Positions 13,036-23,159 of a stretch of 64,000 nt of DNA are shown one piece after another; positions within the stretch are counted from its first letter, which is position 1, and each line of letters starts with the position of its first letter. The translations under genes were made by a program, and so were the position numbers. The notes under the pieces are model-generated. The model made no database searches. It was not told the DNA's origin and was given only the letters and a program-made list of their open reading frames with translations. This stretch comes from Neckera pumila. Its lineage: Eukaryota > Streptophyta > Bryopsida > Hypnales > Neckeraceae. The stretch covers positions 30,453,445 through 30,517,444 of the forward strand of contig OZ018411.1 in assembly GCA_963969595.1 (NCBI GenBank). The letters are read 5' to 3'.

Positions 13036-13562
13036 GAAGACAACTCTTTATGTACACATAGGGTGGTAGGAGGTAGAACAACCCATGTGGGATATGTAAT
13101 TTAGAGTTTATAGTTTCTCAACCACTCATAGTTAAGTCTAAGTAGGAATTGTGTTAAAACTGTAATTTCAGACCTCATTTAGGCATACTGGAATACATTT
13201 TTTCAAGAAAGATTGAACTAAAAAAAGTTGAGTAATCAAGTTAAGTTTGATCTCCAAAAATCCGTTTGAGATTTCAACCTTCCACTCAAAAGTTATGGAC
13301 GAATTTCATAGAGGGGTTGGAAAGGATTTCTTTTTTATATTTTCATACATCCTCTCTGAAATTTGTCCATAACTTTTGAGTGGAAGATTTAAATCTCAAA
13401 CGGATTTTTGGAGATGAAACTTAACTTGATTCCCCAATATCAACACAATTCCTACTTTAGACTTAACTATGAGCGGTTGAGAAATTACAAACTCTAAATT
13501 ACATATCCCACATGGGTTGTTCTACCTCCTACCACCCCAAGTGTACATAAAGAGCTTCTCTT
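13036..13562. mobile_element. Family E foldback element, copy E1
   Basis: This is a giant inverted repeat with arms of about 250 bp meeting near 13315. Arm landmarks are CTCTTTATGTACAC/GTGTACATAAAGAG, the GGTGGTAGGAGGTAGAACAACCCAT block and its complement, and CAAAAATCCGTTTGAGATTT/AAATCTCAAACGGATTTTTG. Related copies lie at about 26798-27320, 31935-33355 and 37647-38150. Confidence 0.8.
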
Positions 13563-14471
13563 TTCTACAAAAAATTCAAAATAAGTTATTGATGGCAAAT
13601 GGTTAGATTTCATTGGTATATTACTCAATGGATTCTTTGGATTCTGACAAACCATCTATCTTTATAATTTTTTTGTTGTTTGTATATTTTGTCCTAGAAG
13701 TAGCCAAAAAAATGGAGTACACCATAAATGTACTGCCATTGTTTTGGTCTTGGAGCTTACAGTAATAATATGTGGATGAAATTCGTGGATGAGGACTCCG
13801 GAGAGTAAAAGGCAGTCTCACTGAATGTTAATGAATGTTATGGCAATGGCACAAGGCACACTAGTATTCCCTGTAATGGAGGATTAAAATTAGAGAGACA
13901 TATAATGGTGTTATTGTGTAAACGCTTGATGTTAGAGGGGCTATTTTTTCCAACTTATAGTAAAAATATTCTTTTGTGGTGTGAATGTATTCTTGATAAT
14001 AGAAGCATTGCCACGGAATTTTTTTTCATTAATTTTTAACAACGTAAAAATTAATCTTCATTTGACTAGTGTAGTTGTTTACATCTATATAAATGGATGA
14101 AATGTGAAAAATGCAAATGAAACCTAAATTATTCATCCAAAAGTGTGTACATTCATCCCCAAAGAAGCAATATAGTGCTTAAAATACATACTAAATAAGT
14201 GTTTTCATCCATTGAAAATGGAAGAACATATTGCCCATATTCTTTTAATAAGAATTGTATTGCTTTTGAGTAAAATATTGCTAAAAAACACCACATTGGC
14301 CATTGCAATGACATTGATTTTTGAGAATCTTGAATGTCAATATTTGTCAGAAGAATCTTTTGCAATTAAATCAAATTCACACCTTATGGCTTCTACAAAT
14401 TACAAATGAATGTTACCTGGGACTATTAATACAATATCAATATATGCCAACAATTCTCAATTTGAAAAGTC
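13563..14471. other. AT-rich intergenic DNA, no gene seen
   Basis: No gene is supported. An orphan family G tail (GGCACAAGGCACACTAGT) lies at about 13840-13865. Confidence 0.45.
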
Positions 14472-14770
14472 CATTAAAGGAGATTTGAGGGCAAAGAAGG
14501 GCCGTTTTAGGCCTATTTCCCTTGCTTGTTCCCTTATTTTGAACTTAACAATAACATTGTTTGAATTTTTTTTTCAAAAGAAAAGAAAAGAAAAGAATTA
14601 TATATATATATATAAATAAATTTAAAAGTGATTTTTTTTCATTATTTTTTTTCAAAAAACCTGTTATAGCATTCTCTTGACCACGTCAGATTGCCGATGT
14701 GGTGAGTTCCCATAGTCCGGGAATTCAAGATAACTCAAGACCCTCCCTTGTCCTCAACTCTCTTCCAATG
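14472..14770 (+). mobile_element. Family B MITE, diverged copy B2
   Basis: Ends are CATTAAAGGAGATTTGAGG and CTCTCTTCCAATG. The inner block ACCACGTCAG survives but its partner has decayed. A TA microsatellite lies at about 14598-14612. Confidence 0.6.
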
Positions 14771-14819
14771 CCATACCCTTAACACAGGCTATTTGTTTTC
14801 TTTTGTTTGTTTGTTTGTT

Positions 14820-15074
14820 CTGTTGAGATCTCCCGAATTGTGCATCTCCTGGGAGTCCCGGCCACATTCTTGGTACCATTCGAAAGCCCTTGGCAAGGAG
14901 GGGTGCACAGGCTTTGTTTCATGGTGTTTGAACCTAGTACAATGTCAAAGTTATTGAATTTTGAAATTATTTTTTAATCAAAAAGTTAGAAAACTATTCT
15001 TTCTTTTTTTTGGACTATGGCGAGGGCACAGGGCACTTTATTTTTGTTGTGGCCATGGCACAGGTCACACTAGT
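14820..15074 (+). repeat. Family G dispersed repeat, copy G2
   Basis: It begins TGTTGAGATCTCCCGAATTG and ends with the tail GGCACAGGTCACACTAGT. It is homologous to 12500-12690 and 56700-57043. It carries no coding capacity, and I do not recognise the class. Confidence 0.65.
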
Positions 15075-15600
15075 GTAAATTAATGTGCAATATATGCCAT
15101 ACTTTGCATTGCATTTAACCTTGCTCGGTTGCAAAATTTGTTGCAGCATGTTGCAAAGTGACTTTTTAACCCTTAAAGGACATTCAGGATCAAGAGTGTC
15201 TGAAGGATGAGGCTTCATTGTTCAGTGTAAAATCAAAGAATGCACCTATTGTGACAATAATTGGCTTGCAAGCACATGGCAAGACTTGCCATATAAGACT
15301 GATGAATTGGATTTATTGAAGTAGTTGTGAACGAACACTTTCTCTAAGCAAAAGAAGGCAGACTGAGATGACTTCAGAGTAACGAGGTTCTTCTCATTGG
15401 AAAAATTCATTAGAAAAAATCATTAGAAAAATTCATTAGAAAAATTTCATTAGAAAAATTCAGCACTGGAACCTTGTGACTGAAAGGTATTCCCTGGAGT
15501 GCGTGTGAAAGAGATCAGCTGCAATTGTACGAACATGTGCAAAACCGTGATCTTCTGCTGAGTAAGGTTGATCAGCCTGTTACCACCTTGATTTGCTATC
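15075..15600. other. AT-rich intergenic DNA with an orphan family A end
   Basis: TTAACCCTTAAAGGAC at 15166-15181 looks like a single family A terminus with no partner nearby. Short direct repeats of CATTAGAAAAAT occur at about 15407-15462. No gene seen. Confidence 0.4.
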
Positions 15601-16054
15601 TACACAAAATAGTGAAATTAGGTTGCTCCACACTAATTTCTCGACAGTCCACACTATAGAAATATTCATTGCTTTTGTACAATGATGCATTCAATTCAAA
15701 GCTATGTGTATAGCATAGATTTGTGCACGAGTTCAAGGCTTGGTTCAGAGAGTGGCATACGTCTCCATGTGGAACAAGCATTGATCCATGAGGTAATTAT
15801 GTCACGTAAGGCAACCTAATTGACAAGGCAACCTAATTTCTTGACTTTCAACAATATATAGGTATATATAGTCATTGCAGAAGAATGCAAATAATGAAGG
15901 AACTACGTGTGTTGTATGGGTTGGTGTATTGTTCATGGCTTGGGTTTGGAGAATTGCATGCGTCTCTGAGTGGACAAACAATGGCTCATGAGGTAACTTT
16001 TGTCAGGGAAGGCAACCTAATTGTTGAGGCAACCCAATTTCATTATTTTGTGTA
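15601..16054 (+). mobile_element. Family D element, uninterrupted copy D1
   Basis: Inverted ends of about 25 bp are TACACAAAATAGTGAAATTA and its complement CAATTTCATTATTTTGTGTA, with TA at each border as in Tc1/mariner-type MITEs. It contains a tandem duplication, about 15722-15835 against 15930-16030, each ending GGCAACCTAATTG. It is an empty-site paralogue of 25707-26243. Confidence 0.7.
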
Positions 16055-17200
16055 GGTACCTTAGAGAAACTATTTGTCAACTCAATATATTAATATTTTT
16101 CAAAGATTGAAAAGTTGGAGAGAAGCCATTTGCAAGTAGAATCAAGATATTTGAACAAGAAATGTATTTTTTGTGATTTTTCAAAATTTGTTGGAACTAA
16201 TAAAATTGGTATTAAAGCCTGGCTAGCCCCATACTAAACTGCATGTTGACATGTTCCCTCCCCAAGTGCATAGTCATAAACAATGCTAGAAGGTTGCTAA
16301 GATTGTAGTAATAGACTGTAGGTGCTTCTTACCAGGGCTTTTTTTTTTTCATTTTTTATGAAGTGCCAAAGGGGCAATATAAAATATCATAGAAGTGTTC
16401 CAAATTTCAGCATTCATCCACCCATTGGATAGATATATAACATTAGCACATATCACATGTCAATAATTTTGTTTTCATCCACCAAATCTTGACAATTTCA
16501 TCCAAGATTTTTTATTATTTCAAAGTTTTTTGGCAAAGAGCATTGGATACTTTGAAAATTTTACCATTTTTTTGCCAAAATCTTTTTTTCTAGAGCAATC
16601 TATTTTTTTCGTTGTGTGGCAAGCTGTGATTGACAAGTTGTGATAGATATTGCCCTTGTTCTGATAGTGCGCCTTACTAGTGCGTGCACTAGCAGAGGAT
16701 AGCACTAATAACTTCGTAGAGTTGCAATTCTTTTGCTTTTGTGCAAACATTTGGAGATCTAAATAGAATAGCCTATCACCACCCTGATTTGCAATCTGAC
16801 TATCTTGAGGTCAACTCTAAGAGAGGTACATATTTTTCAAAGGTGTGCCGTTTGTTTCACAAATCAAACCTAAGTGGAATTACAATTTTCTAATCAAAAG
16901 TGTAATTTCTGTGAATTTTTGAAGTAATCAGCTTGAAATTACAAAACCGTGCATATAGTAGAGACATAAATGTCCTATCAACAACCCATAACCGCCCTTC
17001 TATGTATCTATTAGCACTTAAGAATCCACCAAATCAAGGGTTGATATATTATCCTATGTTGACATTAAAGTCAGAATCTTGTTAGATTTTGTCAGAATCT
17101 TAAATGGTTTAGGATACTTTTTAGATGGGACAGTGAACGCAATTTGGGCCAAACGGTAGGCCATGAAATTGGAAAGTAGGCGGTGATGGGCTGGTCCACC
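16055..17200. other. AT-rich intergenic DNA, possible relic of a retrotransposon primer site
   Basis: AATTGGTATTAAAGCCTGG at about 16204-16223 resembles a decayed initiator-Met-tRNA primer-binding site of Ty1/copia elements, but no paired LTRs were found. No gene is supported elsewhere. Confidence 0.3.
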
Positions 17201-18129
17201 TTAATCTCTAAAGGACCAAGACCTTTTTTCTACCAAAAAACACTCAAAACTGCCATTTCTATAGCAAAGTGTAAAAAAAATTGAAAATTGTTTTTTTTCC
17301 ACATCTAACTATAGGATCTTACACATAACGAGTATGAGAATGTGTGGAAAAAATTTCAGAATTTTTGACCACACAGATTGCAAGATATCTACATTTGAAG
17401 TGAAAAACAAGTTTTTCAACACATTGTGGGAAATTTTTTGACTTTGAACATTTTCAACTTAAATTTTTTGCACTACAGAGTTTTGAACTTTAAATCTTTC
17501 TAGTGGAGAATTGAGTTGAGAGTCTAGGAAAAAAAAAGAATTTCAAAAAAACTATATTTTCATTTTTAAAAAAATTGTTAAGTAGAAGTAGGTACAAGAT
17601 AGAAGGAAAATCTAAAATATTAATATCTTTTAGATGGAATTAATATGCACTAATCCCAATGGTGAGATTATTCTAGCACAAAAACTAAACTATGTCAATT
17701 TTTTTTTTTGAAAATTGCAAAAATTGCATTCCAAAATGAATCCTACAAGTTATTTTTTTCAAGAAGATGCTCTAATTGCCCAAAAAACAAGACTGTCCAT
17801 AACGTTCTGACTCATAAAAAATTCAAATGAAATGAATCAAAGCTGTCCAAATAGACAAAAATATAATCTATAAGGAAATTTTTTTTTTTAATAAAAATAA
17901 AAATTGCAAAATTTTTTTGGCTGCCTTATGTCCCCTGTTTTGAGCATATTTGGGCATAACTTTTTTTCCTGGGCACCAATTGAAAAATAAATTATATTCC
18001 CATAAAGCTTAACTTTTTTTTCTATCTTCAAAAAAAGTTTCAAAAAATCACGACAAAAATTCAGCCTGTAGGTATCTGCCCGAAATCCCATTTGTCCCTC
18101 CAAGGGACAATGGTCTTTTTAGGGGTTAA
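17201..18129 (+). mobile_element. Family A element, copy A1b
   Basis: TTAA lies at 17201-17204 and 18126-18129. The left end has decayed to TCTCTAAAGGACC; the right end is TTTTTAGGGG. The interior is collinear with 7160-8091, with scattered substitutions and small indels. Confidence 0.75.
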
Positions 18130-18980
18130 CTCAAGGCAACCACATGGCTGAAAACTTGCCAACATTGAGATTATGCCAGGTAATGGCAAAGTAAGCTAGG
18201 TCAATATCTCCTACAGCTCAATAGCCGGTATGGACATTCTTCATATTCAAGCCTTGCTTTGCCAATACCTAGTCCCCTACCGCAGTACTGGCTGAGATCG
18301 GATTTGAAGCAAACCAAAGCTTGTGTTGAACCTTCTTTTTCCATTTCTTGTTTTGTGCTTCTGTGGCTCCAAAAATCGGTTGAGACTACCAACTCCATAT
18401 CGAATTTGCATATCACATTCGATATTTTGGTAGGCCACATTGAACAATTTCTAACAATTTACAACAAATTTCATTCCAGCAGTAAATTTGCCAGAAACTT
18501 TGGCTAAACAACTGCATGTATAATTTTCCTCCTTAAGATTTCAGTAGGTAGACCAAAGTATTAGTTGAAATCCGGCGATTTGTAGCCCCCAAGAGGAATC
18601 ATGACTGCTTGCACTAAAAACTGTCATTCGTCTACACACAGGAGCGGTCGAAATCTGCAGTGAGACCCTTCTGAATTGGCAAGCGCGGAGCCTGAACGTG
18701 TATGTCTGGCTGTGACTCAGGGCTTATATTAGCGACACGCATCATTTCAATCTCGAATTCTCCATAGCGGTAGTAACGCCAGCAACAGATTACTGGACAA
18801 GAATCTCCACCCGAAGATTTGCAGATTTGTAAACTGGCATTAGATTTGTTAATTTCAAATTACAGTTGTTGCAAATGTTCAATTCTATCATGGCATGGTG
18901 TCCAGCAGTATTGGAGATCTAGAATTTGTTCTTAAGTTTAGAATTCATGTTGCAGATTCTTAAATAAATCTCCTGTAATA
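18130..18980. other. Intergenic DNA, no gene recognised
   Basis: GC content is somewhat higher than in the flanking repeats. Short overlapping frames on both strands at about 18200-18505 have no family features I recognise. Confidence 0.4.
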
Positions 18981-19114
18981 TTTCTGAAAAGGTGGATGTA
19001 TTCGGCCGGATTTCTGAAAAGGTGGATGTGTTCAGCTTTGGTGTTCTGCTTCTACGTACTGTAGAGATTCTGAGCAGCAGAAGAAAGCAGACAAGTTCTT
19101 GGAGGGGAAGATGA
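18981..19114 (+). pseudogene. Receptor-like kinase fragment
   Basis: From 19013 the plus strand reads SEKVDVFSFGVLLL, the subdomain IX signature of plant receptor-like kinases (usual form: EK.DVFSFGVVLLE), and runs into a TGA at 19112-19114. A 23-bp block covering the start of this motif is duplicated in tandem (18981-19003 and 19011-19033). No other kinase subdomains were found, so this is a relic. Confidence 0.5.
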
Positions 19115-19540
19115 CGAATGTATGCCTGCTTACGTGAGCTTGTTCGAGTTCTAGAAACCTTGATCGATATCTCTCTTGATCATAAATGGGTTTACATTCA
19201 TCTAATGCTAAGGCTGAGTACGTTCTGAGGCAACCGTGACACCGTGAGACCCTCTGATTTGTTAGTCATGCAAAGACTTGTAACCCATTTAACTCTTCTG
19301 CTCACCTCCTTTGTAAGTCCTTTGCCCCTTTGATCAACCGACGTTTGCATCTTGAAGATTATAAGTCTTCATTGTAATTATGAACTAGATCATCCGTTAA
19401 GTTGAGAGCTGTGAAGTTTGTTGGACTTAATGCCAAGTCTTTTCTATAAATCTTAAATGTTGAAATCTTCACCTTTTCCATATAATTCGTTGATTCGAAA
19501 CTCAATTGTAACAATTGAATTATGAAGGCCATAAAAATTT

Positions 19541-19574
<34 letters not shown>

Positions 19575-20220
19575 AAGATCATATTTTACAACATCACCTT
19601 CAAAAGGTGGTCAAGGTCAACAAATATACATTTTTAAGTACAAATGTTTTCGGAAAACTATTTTTCCAAAAAAACAATTGTTGGGAAAAAAACGAATTTT
19701 GAAAAATATTTTTATTATGAAGGATCTCTTGAACCTCTCCCAACTCTAATTAACTATTTGGCAAAAAATTCCAACCCTCACCACCGGATACAATATAATC
19801 CCAATCTTATCCTTTGGAAACAATATTGAACTCAAGTAAGTTACTTCGGACTTTCCAGATGTCTTGAGGCGCAAGGGATTCCTTCTCCCCACTTTCTCGA
19901 ATTTCCAAGAATTTCGGAGTAATTAGACGTTGCCTTGCGCTGCAATCCAACGCCGGCGGTGGCCGCGCGGCTGATGTGCCTGCACGGCGTTCATCCACGG
20001 CAGCCGCATCACCCAAATCTTTCCAGAACAATTCCATTGCCAGCATTGTAGGCGCATCGGCAGTTTGAGGATGCGCAGATGCGTTGACTGCAAGTACCCA
20101 ACAATTCGTTTCGATCGAGTAATTGGACACCGCATTCTCGCTCCAATAGTTTGTCGATCAATCCCGAGCTTCCTCTGAAACTGCAACCAATTAAGGCGTG
20201 ACGCTCCACCGCTCCTCCTG
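19115..20220. other. Intergenic DNA upstream of the TraB gene, with a TA microsatellite
   Basis: No gene is supported. A (TA)n tract lies at about 19543-19571. GC content rises from about 19850, probably marking the distal promoter of the TraB gene. Confidence 0.5.
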
Positions 20221-20224
20221 ACGG

Positions 20225-20231
20225 TATAAAT
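20225..20231 (+). promoter_or_regulatory. Putative TATA box of the TraB gene
   Basis: TATAAAT in a GC-richer context, about 270 bp before the ATG at 20501. It implies a leader of about 240 nt that includes the tandem repeat at 20252-20395. Confidence 0.4.
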
Positions 20232-20251
20232 TGCACCCTGGATTGATATCT

Positions 20252-20395
20252 TGAATTCAAGCTGTCTCAGTTCAAGCTGCAACCAATTTGTGGGAGAGGT
20301 TACAACTTGGTGGATTCATTTCTCGAGTTTAAGGTGTCTCCGATTCGAGCTGCACCCAATTTGTGGGAGAGATCGATCTTCACAGCTTGGAGAGA
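20252..20395 (+). repeat. Tandem duplication in the TraB leader
   Basis: Two diverged units of about 70 bp share AAGCTGTCTC/AAGGTGTCTC followed by CGAGCTGCACCCAATTTGTG or a near match, and GGGAGAG. They lie between the TATA-like box and the start codon. Confidence 0.65.
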
Positions 20396-20500
20396 GGGCA
20401 TCCGAGTGTTTCGCTGTACCTAATTTGGTTGTGGAAATTTCGCTACGAGCTCCATTTTGACTAGTGATTTTGGGCTTGCGAATTTTAGTACAGTTCAGGC

Positions 20501-22066
20501 ATGGCGACCACTGCAGTAGCTCTGGGCAACACAGCCTCGCTTGCGATGGCCAATAGACAGATTCCTTCTTCCCTCCAGAAGAACATGGAGTCTGTGAGCT
20601 TCGGTTCTTCTTTGTTTCGGCCACGAGCTAACAGCTCGTTTCTCGGGGAGAGAGTGGCATGCCCTCCCTCGGCCAGCATCGACAATGGCGCCCGCGTGCA
20701 ATGCTTCATGCGGATGAGGCAGCGAGGTGACTCGGGACGCATCATCTTCACGCCGTTTGGGCCCATGTTCACGCCCGATTCCGGTCGTCGAGGGGGCAAT
20801 GGCAGGAGGGACTGGGAAAGGCGGAATCCGTCTCAGGAGGAAAGGGTTCGAGGTCGAAGGGAGATGATGCAAAGAGCTCGCGACAGGGCGTTGCTGAAGG
20901 AGTTGGAGCGAAGGTTGAGAACCGAGGGTGCAACTTCGCAAGCAGACATCGAGGAGCTGATGCAGCAGCTGGAGAAGAAACTTCGGCCAGAGCAGCAGCG
21001 CAACGAAGACCCTAAAGCAGAGCAGCAGGAGCAGCAGGAGCAGAAAGAGCAGGAGCAGGAGCAGCAGCCTCAGTACTCAACCATGTATGACTTTTTGAAC
21101 GCATGGCTGAAGGAGCAGGACCAAGCCATGCGGGAGGAACGGGAGAGGCTTCAAAAACTTTGGGAGAAATCCACCACGACACCGCAGCAGCCAAGCCAAG
21201 GCTCCAAGCCTGTGGAGGAGCGCGATGAAGTGTACAGTCCAGAGGAGCTTCAGCGAGCCGAAGAAGAAAAAGCAAAGAGAACTCCGGAGGTGGACATCAA
21301 GAACGCCCCGAGCGATGGCACGGTGGTGTACTTGAAGAACGAGTCGAACGGGGCTGAATTATACTTGATCGGCACGAGCCACATCTCCAAGCAGAGCGTC
21401 GCGGAAGTGCGCGACGTCATTCAAAAAGTGCAACCCGATTACGTGATGGTTGAGCTCGACAGGAAGCGCTACAACTCCATAGTGAACCGTGGCAGCGAGG
21501 GCCCCTTTGATTTCGTTTACCAGATGGTGCAAACCCTTGCGAATGGCAACATCGGCGCAGTGGGGAAGCTCATGGGCTTGGGGCTGTCCGGATTCTATCG
21601 CTTGTTATCCACGCGGGGTTTACAGCCCGGGCAAGAGATTCGCGTGGCGATCGAGGAGGGGAAGAAAGTCGGGGCGAAGATCGTGCTCGGCGATCAAAAC
21701 ATCGACATTACCATGAAGCACCTCGGAGAGCAGATGTCCATGAGCGACGCGCTGCAGTTCTTCGCTCGACCGATGCCCGGCGACCTCGCCCAGAAGATGA
21801 GCGACGCTTACAATGCTGGTGGCTCCGACCCTGCACAAATGTTTGAGCAGCTGCGAGACCGGAAAATCGTGCGCGAGCTCAACATGGTGATGGAGCGCGA
21901 AGCGCCGGCGCTCAGCAGAGTGCTGTTGGGCGAGCGCAACGAAGCGATGACCAAAGCGCTGCGCAATTTGAGCGGCAAGGTGGTGGCCGTGGTCGGACTG
22001 GCGCATTTGGACGGCATCGAGAAGCTATGGCGCGAGGCCAACGAGCAGCACTTCAATGAGAGTTGA
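20501..22066 (+). CDS. TraB-domain protein with organelle-type N-terminus
   Basis: A single-exon 521-residue protein. The TraB/TIKI-like fold occupies about residues 275-515. It shows GTSHIS (291-296, conserved His), VMVELD (315-320), GDQNIDIT (397-404), GERN (477-480) and GLAHLDGI (499-506). The family is related to bacterial TraB and to TIKI metal-dependent proteases; the role of plant members is poorly defined. Residues 1-75 are rich in Ser, Ala and Arg and poor in acidic residues, which suits a plastid or mitochondrial transit peptide. Residues 110-260 are highly charged and predicted helical, with a Glu/Gln-rich run at 172-191. The ATG has a good context (GGCATGGCG) and no in-frame ATG lies upstream. 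Codon use is GC-rich, unlike the flanking repeats. It converges with the gene at 23160-24275. Confidence 0.9.
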   Translation: MATTAVALGNTASLAMANRQIPSSLQKNMESVSFGSSLFRPRANSSFLGERVACPPSASIDNGARVQCFMRMRQRGDSGRIIFTPFGPMFTPDSGRRGGNGRRDWERRNPSQEERVRGRREMMQRARDRALLKELERRLRTEGATSQADIEELMQQLEKKLRPEQQRNEDPKAEQQEQQEQKEQEQEQQPQYSTMYDFLNAWLKEQDQAMREERERLQKLWEKSTTTPQQPSQGSKPVEERDEVYSPEELQRAEEEKAKRTPEVDIKNAPSDGTVVYLKNESNGAELYLIGTSHISKQSVAEVRDVIQKVQPDYVMVELDRKRYNSIVNRGSEGPFDFVYQMVQTLANGNIGAVGKLMGLGLSGFYRLLSTRGLQPGQEIRVAIEEGKKVGAKIVLGDQNIDITMKHLGEQMSMSDALQFFARPMPGDLAQKMSDAYNAGGSDPAQMFEQLRDRKIVRELNMVMEREAPALSRVLLGERNEAMTKALRNLSGKVVAVVGLAHLDGIEKLWREANEQHFNES

Positions 22067-22480
22067 TCTGTAGCTTTTCGTTGCGTATCTCCTTGTAAAT
22101 TTTAATGGCTTAGGTTGTATGTTGCAACCAGTTTCTGCTCTTAGGGGTCAGTGTTTGAGACTTGTGCTCCGAGAGATGATCTAGCTCTTGTGTTGCACAT
22201 TTTGTAATATAGTACCTTGTTCTGTACTTTCCAGAGGCCTCACCTGCATTTGCAATGAGTTCGATAATTGATCCTCAGGTCGAGTTTTTAAGTCTCGCCA
22301 GGTTGAATGCAGTGGTTGCTGGAACATTTCTTTCTAAATCAAATGGCGTTGGTTGCGCCTTGCACCCAGTTCTACTCTTGGGGGTCAATGTTTGAGACTT
22401 TTGCTCCGAGAATTGCGGATTGTGCACTTGTACTTGAAGGATGGAGGCGTTTGGGGCAACACAATTTGAAGTTTTTACAT
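22067..22480 (+). repeat. TraB 3' region with a direct duplication
   Basis: A block at about 22117-22175 is repeated at about 22349-22414. Shared words are GGGTCA(G/A)TGTTTGAGACTT and GCTCCGAGA, with about 85% identity by eye. The 3' UTR probably ends between the copies, near the TTGTAATATAGTACC stretch at about 22202. Confidence 0.6.
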
Positions 22481-23159
22481 GGGATTTAGTATTTTAAAAT
22501 CATGAGATTCCTGGACTTAGTTCTGGAAGGTCAGAATTGGGAACAAGCTTGGAAACAAACGATGGAGAGTCTTGTGGCTGAAATTATGTACTGCGAGCCC
22601 TCTACTACACACTTTGCAAAGTTGTAATGGTTTTTATGTTACTTCAACTTCTTAAATCGATTTTTCACGTGTCTCAGAAAATTTCATAAACTAATTTTCA
22701 TATCAGAACCAATGCAACAATTACAAAAGAAGTAATATTGGAAATGGCACATTCCCTCTTGTACTCTCATGTCTACTTAGAAGTGTGGGTTACGAAATAA
22801 GGTGGGTGTTGTACTGGTCATTGAAGCACACTGGGAATAGTGCTGCAATCAAGTCATTAGATTCTAAATAGATTAATGCAAGCCGATTGTCGCAATAAAA
22901 AAGTTGCTTCAAATAAAGTGGATCACTGTAGACTGAGTGCAAATGATCAACAGCTAGTGAAGCACGTGAAGACCACATCGACAAAAGCATGAGGATGCAC
23001 ATACACTGAAAGCAACACCGTGAGCACGAAATGGTGAGGACGAAAAGACGAGTGATGGATAGGAAACAGTTAGGGTTTCCTCTTTCCGGAACATAAATGG
23101 TGGACATCGCAAATTATTTAATTACATTTATGTGCAGGATACGATCTGTGCATTGTTGG
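22481..23159. other. Intergenic region between two convergent genes
   Basis: Holds the presumed 3' ends of the flanking genes. No coding sequence or repeat family was recognised. Confidence 0.5.

Noticed and set aside
16204..16223. Primer-binding-site-like sequence
   Set aside because: Only a short degenerate match; kept as a remark, not called as a retrotransposon.
19543..19571. TA-rich tract as a promoter element
   Set aside because: A plain TA microsatellite about 950 bp from the nearest start codon.
20485..20941. Antisense frames of 104 and 148 codons
   Set aside because: They overlap the TraB start on the opposite strand and show no motif.
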